Positions 10,801-20,471 of a DNA stretch of 64,000 nt are shown piece after piece. The notes under the pieces were generated by a model. That model saw only the letters and a list, made by a program, of their open reading frames with translations, made no database searches and had not been told where the DNA came from. Source of the stretch: Malachius bipustulatus (taxonomy: Eukaryota > Arthropoda > Insecta > Coleoptera > Melyridae); NCBI GenBank assembly GCA_910589415.1, contig OU342635.1:9982001-10046000 (forward strand). Direction: 5' to 3'. The position numbers and the translations under genes are program-made. The stretch's first letter is position 1. The number at the start of each line of letters is the position of its first letter.

Positions 10801-13800
10801 CGTTTTTTATCAATTTTTGACCTGACCTGACTTGCTTTTTTTGTAGCTACCTATATTTTTGCAGGTCTTGTCGTATCTGTATGACACCCAGACGCAGCAG
10901 TTCAGAAGGAGTAGCGGCTTGTAAAGAAGTGATCGGTTCCAGGCGATTTCTAGCTCGATTCCACCTTCCATTTTCGGCATTTTTCTCAACCCCTAGTCAT
11001 AGCTGCACCTGGTGATACACCCTAAAACTGTTGTGCTGTATGGCTGCAGCAGCTGGTGGTAATAGTGCAACTATTTTTAATGAGGTCTTGAAAACTGCCT
11101 TCTTATAATAATTAATGTACCTCAGACGGTTTATCGAAGGTTCAGTCTCTTCTCTGTACCCGTACACGTTCGCCAGGAATATCTCTCCTGCGGTTGCAAT
11201 GCTTTTTGGAGGTGCTTCGGGATTTTTGAACACACTCACAACATCGGTGGGAGTTTCTTATGAGGGTTTTCAAAATCTTCAATTTATCTTGATTGTAAGG
11301 TGCTGAAGTCGTATCACACCCACTCATTACCTGAATAAACATGATTTGTCCTTTACTGATTTTGTTTTTCAAAGCGTGCACAACTAGGTGGTTGGTGGAC
11401 GTTTCCCTTTCATGGTTTCAGGAAGAATACGTTCGCTCTTGTAGTGAAGCGAGGTGCTCCTCGGGGTTCTGTTCGCAGGCCGTCGCTGTTCGTAGTGTTG
11501 TTCATGGACGACTTCCTTAGATACAAGTCTTCCGATCTGCCACGGCGTATTTTATTCTGATGATACCTCTTTGATCATTAAGTCAAATGATAAAAATTGG
11601 CCCTGCTTGTTTTCCTAAAAATTCTTTAGAATTGTTTGACTTCCCATTGAAGACATGTCCCATAAGTTATAAGTTGAAGTTAAAGGCTACCTATAAGTTA
11701 AATCGGTTCAAAATGCTATATGCGTTATTTGTGCAAGTAGATTGAGGACTTTATTGTAACTAAAAGTGTAATGATAAAATTTTAATATGGTAGCGAGTGA
11801 ATTAATTAATTCAAGCAGAGAGACAATTTTCACATAGTAATTTACATAAATTGTGACAATGTAAACAACGAGCGGTTTGTGATACTTTCATTGTAACTCG
11901 TGCCTTCAACCAAATTATTAAACTGATCCGATTGTAAATTCAGGAGAGATCTCTGGACGGTCTGCAATAATTGGTAACTCAGTTGTACTACAAGTTCTGT
12001 TAGATCGATCTACCACTATTCAACTCCAAAGATTTTGTTGGAGTTTCGTAATTGAGTTTGACTAACGGGGTAAAAGGTCTCGTAACGGTAAAAGTATCAT
12101 ATAGCTTAGGTGACTCTAACACTTTCATTTCTTTCAAACTGTATTATTTAAAAATTTAAACGAAATAATTTTGAGATCACGTTATCGTTTCAAATTGATA
12201 ATATTTATGTTAAATAAAATAATATCTACGACAGGGGATAAATCAAGAAAGAGAATTTTTTCAAAATTCTCCAAAATGGTTTTCTTGATAGTAATGCAAG
12301 TTTTAGAGTGGCCAGTTTTGGAGGTAAAGCTGGGAAATGAGTGTTTCTGATTTTTTCGAGATATTTCTAAATATTTACAGTGCACAAAACTTTGTCAAGT
12401 GTATTTTTAAGAAGCGCTAGTAAAGCTACTATACGTCAAAAAAAACATAATATAAGTTTCTTAATATGTATAACATGTGAAAATTTAGAGATGTTTTTCT
12501 TGTCTTGTGTCTATGCTGAGGAAAAACTGTAAAGATTTTTGTGTCTTTTTGTGAACTTGATGGTCCGGTGATGTCATATCCCCTCCACTAACTATCTCCA
12601 ATATAGCAACGGCCGGTCTCTCCGATGCTACCTCATTGAGATCTGACGTAACGCGGGATACCAAATCATCCGCAGTTTCATTCCTCCTGCCTTTGCCTTT
12701 CACTTTCACCTCACCTTCATTCTTCCTGCCTATTGAAATGATTTTAATGTTTATAAATTTCAATTGCTTCACGATGTAAACGGGTGTAATAGTGAGAAGT
12801 AGCGGACTTCTCACTCTCTTGGTCATAATTAAGCACGACGTGCTCCGCGACAGCTGACTTGTCTGTCTTGCTCCGGCGACAGTTTCTCTATTGTTCGGTC
12901 ACACTGCATTTGGTAGTTCCAATCTATAAAGCACCACATGGGCATGGTATTCTATAAACTCCAGTAGAAGAAAGTGGATCAATGGGGGCTTTAGCTGAAC
13001 GAAGAATTGTGCGAACTTGTTGTGTAGGTTTAAAGATGATTTTGATGTTTTGGCGCTGCAGGAGTTTACCAATTCAATATACGGTGACGTTCAATATAAG
13101 TTCGTTATTTTCTTATTGAGATTTGGAACTTTAACAGGCTCCCACGTGAAACTATTTCTCTCAAAAATCAAATTTCTTTAATTATGAACCAAAGAAGTCT
13201 TAGAATGTCTTCTTAGATAAATACTCCCTTCCTGTCCCCAGAAATAATATTTTGATAATATTCACATGTTTTCTTAGATCAACGTTGGAAAGACATGAGA
13301 GCAACCCTGAGTCCTTGTTTCTCAAGCGGCAAAATAAAGCTCATGTTTCCACTAATCGCTGATTGTGTTGAGAATTACGTAGAGCATCTGCGGGGTATCA
13401 AAGAAAACGAAGACAATATAAAGGAAGTTGAGCTGAAAGAAGTCTCCGAGAAATTCGCTACCAACACCATTGCCACTACAGCTTTTGGAATCAGAATCGA
13501 TTCATTCAAGAATCCAGGCAACGAATTCTACCAGCAAGTACAAAAAATTTCCCCCTTCTCGTTTTTGCAACAAATAATATTCGCCTGTTACATGTCCAAG
13601 AATATGTTCACCAATCTTTTATTGGTAAGTAACCACCGTCATCATCCAATCATAACCAAATTATTTACATTGATTATTTTTAACAGTACTTGAAATGCTC
13701 GATATTTCCAAAGAGCGTTTATAAGTTCTTCGATAAGGTGATAAGCGAAACGATATCAGTTAGAGAGCGCGAAGAGATAATCCGTCCAGATATGTTACAA

Positions 13801-14634
13801 CTTCTCATGCAAGCGCGACGAGGTACTGATAATGACTCCTTAGAAGATGACGTAAAAGACACCAGTTTTGCTACATTCAAATCTGAGGATACCCGAAAAT
13901 TAGGAAGACAACTCAAACTAGGCCCTCAAGACATTACAGCTCAAGCTTTGGTGTTCTTCGTTGCTGGATTCTCATCTACTTCAATGCTCCTCAATTACTT
14001 GATCCACGAGTTAACAGTCAACCAAGACGTTCAAGATCGACTCAGGAAAGAAATACACGAAGCGCTTGAAAAAAGCGGCGGTAAAATAAATTATGAAACT
14101 CTTATGGGAATGAAATATCTTGACTCGGTCGTAACAGGTAAGAATGTAACTAGACTTACTGTTTCAGGCGCTGGATTTAATTCAAATTTTATTTCAGAGG
14201 CATTGAGGAAAATACCGAACTCACATGTGGATAGAGTTGTAACCAAACCATACACAATCGAACCTGAGAGACCTGGCGAGAAGCCGGTTCACTTGAAAGC
14301 TGGTGATATGGTTTGGATACCACTAGCCGGGCTTCATACTGATCCAACATATTTCCCAGAGGCAGACAAATTTAAACCAGACCGTTTCAGTGAAGAAAAT
14401 AGGGCTAATTTTAACGCGTACACTTATTTGCCTTTTGGTATTGGTCCTAGAATGTGTATCGCTAATAGATGGGCGATTCTTGTTAACAAGATTACAGCTT
14501 TTTCTCTGATAGAGAATTTCCAGTTTGTTCCAGTGGAGAAAACGGAAGTTCCTTTGAAGTTTGGGAGTGGATTTATCCCTTTTCCAAAAAATGGAATATG
14601 GGTTGGATTGAAGAATCTAAAAACTCATAATTAA
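7804..14634 (+). CDS. Cytochrome P450, CYP9-like (clan 3), copy B
   Basis: Five exons: 7804-8009, 9611-9774, 13278-13624, 13687-14137, 14198-14634. All junctions are GT-AG, for 534 codons plus stop. Exons 2, 3 and 4 have exactly the lengths of those in copy A (164, 347, 451), so the two are tandem duplicates. The product is an ER-bound haem monooxygenase. Residues 1-21 are the anchor. K-helix EALR is at 390-393, PDRF follows, and the haem motif FGIGPRMCIA has Cys476 with Ala in place of the usual final Gly, a tolerated variant. Helix I reads AGFSSTS (332-338), again lacking the acidic-threonine pair. The ATG at 7804 is the first in frame after an upstream TGA. Introns 1 and 2 (1601 and 3503 bp) are filled with mobile-element debris, yet all exons are intact. 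Intron 4 (60 bp) has no stop in frame. Confidence 0.92.
8039..8179. mobile_element. Small MITE in intron 1 of P450 copy B
   Basis: A 141-bp element bounded by AGGGTGTCTAGT and its inverted copy ACTAGACACCCT. The interior is AT-rich and non-coding. The right flank is TGTA, and the terminal GGGTGTC resembles non-autonomous mariner-type elements. A target duplication is not clear on the left side. Confidence 0.6.
8254..8312. repeat. Two perfect short palindromes in intron 1
   Basis: ATAATTCACGTGAATTAT (8254-8271) is a perfect 18-base palindrome. At 8288-8312, arms CCAGTGAATAAT and ATTATTCACTGG flank a single C. They sit 16 bases apart and would form adjacent hairpins or cruciforms, probably part of a decayed foldback element. 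Confidence 0.7.
8800..9203. repeat. Foldback repeat with ~110-bp inverted arms
   Basis: Left arm about 8800-8912 and right arm about 9087-9203 are inverted copies, sharing for example CATGCTGTGTGTTGCCAGAT on opposite strands, separated by an AT-rich loop of about 175 bases. The arms are diverged by point changes. The stretch lies in intron 1 of P450 copy B, directly before the Crypton-like start. Confidence 0.75.
9240..9356 (+). pseudogene. N-terminal scrap of a Crypton-like tyrosine recombinase gene
   Basis: An ATG opens a 38-codon frame reading MEIIDSEDEILCTPPEITEA and then AAKVTYLNLLPIRNPEIFI before a stop. The order acidic start, TPPE, EAAK, LNLLP resembles the N-terminus of insect Crypton-type recombinase proteins, in which the recombinase continues after the LLP stretch. 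Here it stops, so only the start of the gene is left. It lies 36 bases after the inverted repeat and inside intron 1 of P450 copy B. Family assignment is from memory of the motif order and is moderate at best. A short first exon of another gene is an alternative, since GTAACT follows EAAK. Confidence 0.4.
9452..9583. repeat. Foldback hairpin in intron 1
   Basis: Arms of about 57 bases (9452-9508 and 9521-9583) pair imperfectly around a loop TCGCTAACGCTC. Shared phrases include AGCTATTATCCAC with its inverse GTGGATAATAGC, and TTATGTCAC with GTGACATAA. Ends 27 bases before exon 2 of P450 copy B. Confidence 0.7.
9788..10111. mobile_element. 324-bp foldback MITE at the start of intron 2
   Basis: Terminal inverted repeats of about 30 bases start CAAATACCTTAAAC and include AGGAAACT. 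A second inverted block inside (GGTGCCATCTAGCG and its inverse near 10030) extends the pairing. The flanks GTGAAGT on the left and GTGAGGT on the right may be a 7-bp target duplication with one change. It starts 13 bases after the end of exon 2, so it inserted almost on the splice donor without destroying it. Confidence 0.75.
10112..10869. other. Intron 2 of P450 copy B, unassigned part
   Basis: Nothing recognised. Around 10630-10700 a phrase TTCTGTGAATTCTGTGCATG recurs, giving a small tandem duplication. No coding signal. Confidence 0.3.
10870..11381 (-). pseudogene. Fragment of the repeated 'GCDTTS' protein family
   Basis: On the minus strand, frames interrupted by shifts give IMFIQVMSGCDTTSAPYNQD, then GEIFLANVYGYREETEPSIN, then LRYINYY, LPPAAAAIQHNSFRVYHQVQL. 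These are the landmarks of a family of multi-copy uncharacterised eukaryotic proteins (GCDTTS, LRY, LPPT-A-A-QHS-RVYHQVQ, then a cysteine-rich tail) that behave like mobile-element genes. The cysteine-rich tail is not recognisable here and the frame is broken at least once. It lies antisense inside intron 2 of P450 copy B. No biochemical function is claimed. Confidence 0.6.
11440..11585 (+). pseudogene. Jockey-like reverse transcriptase scrap
   Basis: VKRGAPRGSVRRPSLFVVLF corresponds to the GVPQGSVLGPLLFLLF block of Jockey-type enzymes, and about 90 bases later, in another frame, FYSDDTSLII corresponds to the catalytic FADDTSLI box with Ser for Ala. The frame shift and changed residues show it is dead. 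It sits in intron 2 of P450 copy B in the sense direction. Confidence 0.65.
11591..12484. other. Intron 2 of P450 copy B, unassigned middle part
   Basis: AT-rich, nothing recognised. Short minus-strand frames here lack any family resemblance and are treated as chance. Confidence 0.3.
12590..13085 (-). pseudogene. Penelope-like element: thumb and GIY-YIG endonuclease remnant
   Basis: Minus-strand translation gives, with frame changes, LLQRQNIKIIFKPTQQVRTI, then APIDPLSSTGVYRIPCPCGA, LYIGTTKCSV, then KSAVAEHVVLN and HREAIEIYKH followed by NHFNRQEE. This is the end of the reverse transcriptase followed by the GIY-YIG nuclease of Penelope-like retroelements (GVYxIPC...YIG, the conserved SAVAEH, and REAIEI...NNFNR). 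Stops and shifts make it inactive. It lies antisense in intron 2 of P450 copy B, about 190 bases before exon 3. Confidence 0.75.
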
Positions 14635-14694
14635 ATGTGAATATCAAAATCAAATATAGTTTATTAGTTATTTTTTTAATGAAAATATATTTAA

Positions 14695-14700
14695 ATTAAA
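14695..14700 (+). promoter_or_regulatory. Candidate poly(A) signal of P450 copy B
   Basis: ATTAAA, a common variant signal, 61 bases after the stop codon. No AATAAA occurs closer. Confidence 0.35.
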
Positions 14701-14879
14701 GTTACACAGCATGTTTCACATAATTCGAAAACTTGGAGAACGTGGAGATCTTGTGAGTTTGTTTGTTAACTTTCTATTATTATTTTCCTTCTTCTTTCAG
14801 CTTTTCTCGTTCTCTTCAAGCGTCTGGTTCCATTTTTCCTGACTTAATTTTAATATAATCCAGTTTTTCCAGTTTTTTC

Positions 14880-16310
14880 AATCCTTCTCGGTCCACTACC
14901 GGACAAAGGCTAAATTATCATTTCAATCTCTTCTGTCTTTTCTGACTCTGTAAGCCATCTGGTACCCTTCTTTTGACTTTTTCTTCAATGCTATCCAGCT
15001 TTCTGCGTCGATAACGCCCAAATTATATTTTTACGATCATTTGACCGTTATTGGAGCACGAGCTTGTTCATCATGTGTTCACCTTTTTTCGGTAGAGGGG
15101 AAATGCGTTACACAGCCCCTGCGTTTTCCTTTTGTGCAGGGTAGAACCGCCTTTCGGCACATCCTTACGCTGCACTTTGTCTGAAATTTTTCTCATAACC
15201 TTTCTCTTCTTTGCCTCCTTTCCTTTTCCGATTTCCAGTTTCTCTCAGCAATCTCTTTAGATTTCTCTCGTACTCTCTTTTATCGTTCATTATTCCGCTT
15301 ATAAAGTTGTCTACTCGTTGCCAGCCTTCCTCTGTGTCCGTCATAACTAGGATTATGCTGTCGGTTGAAAGTACATCTTAGATCTCATATTCCAGTTTTC
15401 TTCTTACCGGAGTCCATCTGCAACAATTGAAAGTTCTGTGTTCCGGTGCATGTATAGTTTTGCAGGGGGTCACAAAACCAGCAGCTACTATTTGGGAATT
15501 TTTTTCCTCATCCTATAGGAATTGAAAACTACGTGTCCCATTCGGACTTGTGTTAGGTTGTAATATCAGTCTTCTCGTCCAGCTTTCCCATATTTCCTGC
15601 CATCTCTGTAGGGGCTTCTCTTTGGTACTATAGCGTTGTCTCTTAGGCAGCAGTCTCTTCTTTCGAGGACCCTTAATTCCAATGGAGACATACCTGCTTC
15701 TCCACGAGCTGACCTGTATGGTCTGACCACTCTACAGGATTGCTCCTGTAGGATTGGACTCTCCATACTTTCATGCAAGTGGGTGCTGCGTTCAGTATTA
15801 CCGATATTGCCACTTTTGCCACTGCATACACTTTTCTTGCATACTTAGGTCCGCGATCATTTGGCATTGCTCTTATAATTACCATGACTCTTTATTCGTG
15901 TTTTCCTCGTACAAGTTCTTGATTGAGGGGCTGGTCTCTATTACTATCTCCCATGTCGGTGTTATTTTTAAATATGGAATCTTTTCTCTTCGCGTAAGAG
16001 CGCTGCTTCGGTCTTCCTCTCATTTAAGCATGAGTACAGTTCTTCGATTCTGTGTTTGATCTTTAATGACAGCTTGGCACGCTCTCCGTTTTACTTCTTC
16101 GGCATTTTCAATGAGAATCACCTCCAAGTCGTCTGCAAAGGCCACTACCTGGTCCCCTCTGGCATTCTTCTTCTTCTGTTAGGCTTTTCTATCAGTACTA
16201 GAGGACTATTTTCCACTCCGCTGGTATTTCCGCTTTTTCCTGACCTGGTCATTTTCATTTCTAATTTTGCTAATCTCCAATTTTGCTCCACTTATTAGTC
16301 CATTTTCTTT
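14880..16310 (-). pseudogene. R1-like non-LTR retrotransposon, internally deleted
   Basis: On the minus strand the order is: AEIPAEWKIV and LVLIEKPNRRRR (start of the reverse transcriptase), immediately GDQVVAFADDLEVILIENAE (catalytic FADD box), then LYEENTNKES, APTCMKVW, MSPLELRVLERRDCCLRDNA, WQEIWESW, GHVVFNSYRMRKKIPNSSCW and FCDP. The last parts are the R1-type region ending in GHG-F--YL and a CCHC-like patch. Blocks between KPNRRRR and the FADD box are missing, so there is an internal deletion of several hundred bases, and the remaining frames are shifted repeatedly. Around 14900-15330 the A/G-rich minus strand is the C-terminal and 3' tail region. Confidence 0.75.
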
Positions 16311-17700
16311 CTTTCCTCAATTAATTTTCTTGTGCAGGTAGGTTTTTATCCGAGTTTACTGCAATGTTGAATAAATGAGTTAAGGGCTGTTGAAGTCAGA
16401 AATCTGAAGTCACAGCTATGGAACGTTTAGACTGTGAACTTTGTGGTGCGAAACTACGACATTCTACTAAGTACAAGGCACGTGCAGACAATCGCGACTG
16501 ATTGACGTCACTGACGCTATATCTCGAAATAAGAAGCAGATATCGAAGTGCCGTTTTTAGCATTGTCATTGCAAAATTCAGAAAAATTTAATGAAGAAAA
16601 TTTGTTTTTCATCTCAATATTTAAATAGATTTTAAATTTAAATGTCTCTTCCTGGAACTTATCTGCACGCCAATGAAAGCTGGACTTTTTTTGACTACAC
16701 AAAAACTTGTGAGTTTTTAACAATTCTGTCTGCAATATTGCATCAATTGTTCCACGAATGAAAGCTACATGTTTTAAGCTAGAAATAAATCGTCTAGAAT
16801 TACTCTGTTGTAACTCAGGAAACGCGGAGATTATTGTGTAATAAAGAACAAAGGAGCCGTTCCTGTTCAGGAAGGAAGAAAGTACAATTTGATTCAAGAC
16901 TTATCGATCCTCGCCGATTGAAATAATCCCTTTTGAAAACCTTCCTACTTACTCTCTGAGCGAAGAACGACGAATTTTAATTTAATGGACTAAGTACTAA
17001 AAATTACTTTGGCATAATTATAAATTCTATTTAATTCCATCAAATGAAACTCGCAAGTGTTTCCGGCTGTTTTTTCTTGTTCAAAAAAAAAAAGTTGGAA
17101 TTACTTTTCGGTAATCATTTGAGTCTCGTTTATTATTGCTAAATTGAGCTTACCGAATCATCCTGTATCCTATTTAAATATCATTGATTAATAATTATGC
17201 ATTGTTGTCAAATTATCTTTGATTTTCCTGCTGCTTGACTCTTCTTGGTATACCTATTATATTAGAGTAAATCAACCATCAAGAAAAGGTACCAATAAAG
17301 TAGGTACACAAAATTCTATTCTATTCATTATTATTTCCAATAGGATGGGGCTTCTCCCCATTATGTTGCCACCTGCCACGATTTCTGGTCGAACGACTAT
17401 TTTAGGTAACTTTTTTTACATTATATCTTCCATCTCCCTTTTTAAACCGTTGGTAAGTATGATTTGAATATTAAGTATGTGAATTGTTATATTTTTCTCT
17501 TAAATTAAATAATTGCCGCATCAATTATTTTCACTCGGGCCTGTACACATGTCTTTACATATTCATTTCAATCATTATATTGAAGTGGATCGCACCTAGG
17601 TAGGATGATAAGGGAAATATTTCCATCGCCCTCGTTAAATCAGCTCAAATCGAAAAAGCAAACAGTGCGAGAATATAGGTACGTAAATACCTAAAGGTAA
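16311..17700. other. Unassigned region with one 126-codon minus-strand frame
   Basis: The minus strand holds an open frame at 16517-16897 that resembles no family I know. It is rich in Ser, Phe and Lys and has no clear domain. Splice or promoter context is not visible. The rest is AT-rich and empty. Confidence 0.25.
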
Positions 17701-18365
17701 AGTTGTTAGGAAATTAAACACAGCTACGCGCCGTTACATCAATAGAAACGATTCCTGCCAGGCCAGCACATTAAATATTCAGAAAAGAGAAATCGCTCAT
17801 TCCAGCGCTTTAAAAAGACATCGGAAGGATCGGCCGGGCTAGGGTAGACACGACCAGATGGTTGGGGCAGGCATTGTGTGGAGACACTCTCCGTCCGCGT
17901 GATGAAAGAAAAGAAGAGCTGACCTACATACAAGAACGGTTGGAAAGATACAGACCGCCGGGTGAAATCAGAACAAAACAATAAGCAAGGCAGAAACAAT
18001 AGAAACTCATTAGGTATACTATCTACGATGGTTGAGGTTACACCAATCGATAAAACGAATGAATAAATAGCAACAGCCAAAAATCCATTATGGTACCTAA
18101 ACGGCAAGTAAGGGAAAACACGAAGTGAAAGTTAAGTCGGTGTAATTATAATAACTAGACACAATGAAAAGTACCTAAACGCGTTGACCGATTTGAAGGA
18201 AAATTTAGTTAGTGCAGGTTCGGGACGGGTCAGTAAGGTAGCCGCGAGGTCAACTCGCCAAATCTCAAGACAAAGGAAAATACGATTAAGGACTAAATCA
18301 CCGCATGAGAGCAGCGTCAATAAGGTGCATTATTGCGCGGTGTTTAGAAGGCGGGCTGCGGCATC
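17701..18365. other. Non-coding region before the hairpin unit
   Basis: Less AT-rich than its surroundings. The phrase ACAATAAGCAAGGCAG near 17980 recurs in altered form near 18880, suggesting that 17.9-20.5 kb is built from old, diverged duplications. No protein recognised. Confidence 0.35.
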
Positions 18366-18373
18366 TATAAAAG
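18366..18373 (+). promoter_or_regulatory. TATA box of a candidate non-coding unit
   Basis: TATAAAAG preceded by a GC-rich stretch. A start 25-30 bases downstream would fall at about 18396, exactly at the base of the first hairpin. Could equally be the U3 promoter of an LTR. Confidence 0.5.
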
Positions 18374-18396
18374 CAAACGGCTTACCACTGCTCAAA

Positions 18397-18644
18397 ACAG
18401 AGTGAGATCAGACTTCGATCGAGCTCTGTCATATTCCTTAACCCTTGCTTGGAAGATCAACGAGATGGCTTTTATTAGCGCACTCCAGGTCTGACATTCT
18501 TTCAACCAAATTTGTAGATGAGATGGTAGTTTCTATGCACTCGCTACAAATTTCCTAACCAATCAACCCAGAAAAACCGTGAATTTTCCTATCCAAAAGG
18601 AGCGTAAACGAGATGGTAGATTCTATGCACTCCATACGCTCTTT
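18397..18644 (+). ncRNA. Candidate structured RNA: hairpin array with conserved core
   Basis: Hairpin 1 (18397-18429) pairs ACAGAG with CTCTGT and has GATC/GATC inside. Hairpins 2-4 share a core: GAG-ATG, a 3-4 bp inner stem, GCA-CTC. In hairpin 2 (18454-18492) the outer stem is AGATC/GGTCT and the inner stem GCT/AGC. In hairpin 3 (18508-18553) the outer stem is AAATTTGTAG/CTACAAATTT and the inner GTAG/CTAT. In hairpin 4 (18597-18644) the outer stem is AAGGAGCGTA/TACGCTCTTT and the inner GTAG/CTAT. Outer stems differ in sequence but keep pairing, while GAGATG and GCACTC stay fixed, as expected of a selected RNA fold. UG/CA inside the core can pair, leaving a bulged A and a bulged G. No known RNA family is recognised. 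Alternatives are the leader of an LTR element or a coincidental repeat. Confidence 0.45.
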
Positions 18645-18657
18645 CCTTTACGATTAG

Positions 18658-18843
18658 GGAAATTTCCACATACAATCAGTTAGAACTAATCAGTCTTCAA
18701 ACGAAATCCAAATCAATAAATAAATTATACTGATTCACAAATCCCCACCAACGCCAGTTGAATTTCCACCTACCACCAGTTAGGGAAGATCTCTTCAAAA
18801 CAAAATCCAAATCAATAAATAATCAAACCGATTCGCAACATTC
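18658..18843 (+). repeat. Two ~100-bp tandem units carrying AATAAA
   Basis: Unit 1 (18658-18743) and unit 2 (18758-18843) share TTTCCAC, CAGTTAG, CTTCAAA and the phrase AAATCCAAATCAATAAATAA. Each therefore contains AATAAA, at 18715-18720 and 18814-18819, which could serve as poly(A) signals for the hairpin unit upstream. Confidence 0.7.
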
Positions 18844-20350
18844 ACGTGTGCAGGTCCCATTTTAAATCAGGCAAAACAATTAGTAAGGCAGCACCAATAA
18901 TATTAGGTACCTACTTCATCCCGGTATAGGAAATCGAGATATAGCTAGGAGAGAAAACAGACCCAGGTCAGGAATTAATAATCTGTAAACAAAACGGCCC
19001 ATGATTCAATCATCCTATTCTTCGAAGAGTCCGAGTTTTTATTTAGTGCATTGCAGGCCGGCATCTGCTGTCCCTTTAAAGTATATGACTTAGAGAGTGA
19101 AAGTGAGAAATACTTCCCATTGTATGGCGCTATATGACAGGAACTCGCAACAGTAGATTGCACTCTCAGATAGAACCAAGCAAGCTAAGGCAGGGTTGTC
19201 AGATGTAGCACCAGCCACTTATTTACATTATTAGGAAATACCAGTACATTACAATATTCGATTAGGATTCATGATAGGTTCTCGATTACCACAAGGGGGA
19301 GGCATTCACCTCGATGTTCAGGTGGAGACCTCCGTTGTACCAGTACAAGAGCATGACTCTTAAAGTGGAAATCGTAGAGCGCAACAGGGCAAAAGCACCC
19401 TCAGAGTAGGATAGAGAAACGAAGTAAGCCAAAGCAAGGTTGTCAGGTGTAATAACCGCCCTCACATATCAGGCAATCCAATAACCAAAATAAAGCTAGG
19501 ATAGGCAAATCAGCAAATGGAGAATCAAAATCACCAAAATTAGAACGGCCTCGAGAATGGGTAAAGCCAATTTAGATTCAAAAACCAAATTGATCATTAT
19601 AAGGTCGTTTTTCCGAATCTCTTCTAACCAGATTTTATACACACCTGAATCTTATGTGACAAATGTTATTATTATGTTCTCATCATACTATCTACGCTCT
19701 TTGGGGTGATAGGCCGACGTACTCGTGTTACTGGCGGACCGGTGTGTTGGTGCCGATACAAAAGATTAAGTAATTTGTCTGTAAACAAGCCTAAACATGA
19801 ATGATAAACAAAAGTCCAGCATTTTCAATCATTAACTAGATTAATGGTTAAAGAGTCGTGGTCTGTAGTGTGGTCAGCTAATAATCACGTTGAGGAACAA
19901 AGATCTTCGAGAACGGAGCCAACATGCTCTGGGTAATAAATCAAGGTGTGTAGAAAAATCTACAATAATACAGTTGATTAAGGTTTCAGTCCGAAAAGCA
20001 CTCGAATGACGAGTAAGGTAAATCACCAGGTATAACAGTGACAAATGCCTAAGGGCAAGGTAACAATGTGACATAAAGGTCGCCTGACGAGGCAGCATCG
20101 ACGGGTGCAATAAAAGGTAGAATCAGCAGAAAGAAATACAAATAACAACAAGGTATACAAAGTGATAACTAAATACAGTATCACCCAGGTCATGAATTAA
20201 ATAAAACGGAGGTGAAATAATTCACTCTCCCAGGTAAATCAACTGTGAAAATAAAATCATTAAATAAAAGAGAATCGGAAGGAGCGATTTTATAAAGATA
20301 AGAAATCAAACCAACATGGCAACACTGCTCTCGACATCCAAGACAAGACA
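18844..20350. other. Non-coding region of diverged duplications
   Basis: Phrases around GGTTGTCAGATGTAG at 19147-19245 recur at 19381-19485 (period about 235 bases). ACCCAGGTCAGGAATTAA near 18960 recurs as ACCCAGGTCATGAATTAA near 20187. No protein recognised. Confidence 0.4.
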
Positions 20351-20471
20351 GACATTTCCGCATATACCGGATAGTCTGTAACCGAAACAAAAGCAAAACG
20401 AAGTAATAAGACATTCCCGCAATATACCGGGTCGTCTGTAAACCAAAACAAAAGCAAAACGAAATAATAAG
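20351..20471 (+). repeat. Tandem duplication of a ~60-bp unit
   Basis: Two adjacent copies, 20351-20410 and 20411-20471, both containing ATATACCGG, GTCTGTAA and AACAAAAGCAAAACGAA, with few differences, so a fairly recent duplication. Confidence 0.8.

Noticed and set aside
16517..16897. 126-codon minus-strand frame as a gene
   Set aside because: No family resemblance, no promoter or splice context, and base use is like the surrounding DNA.
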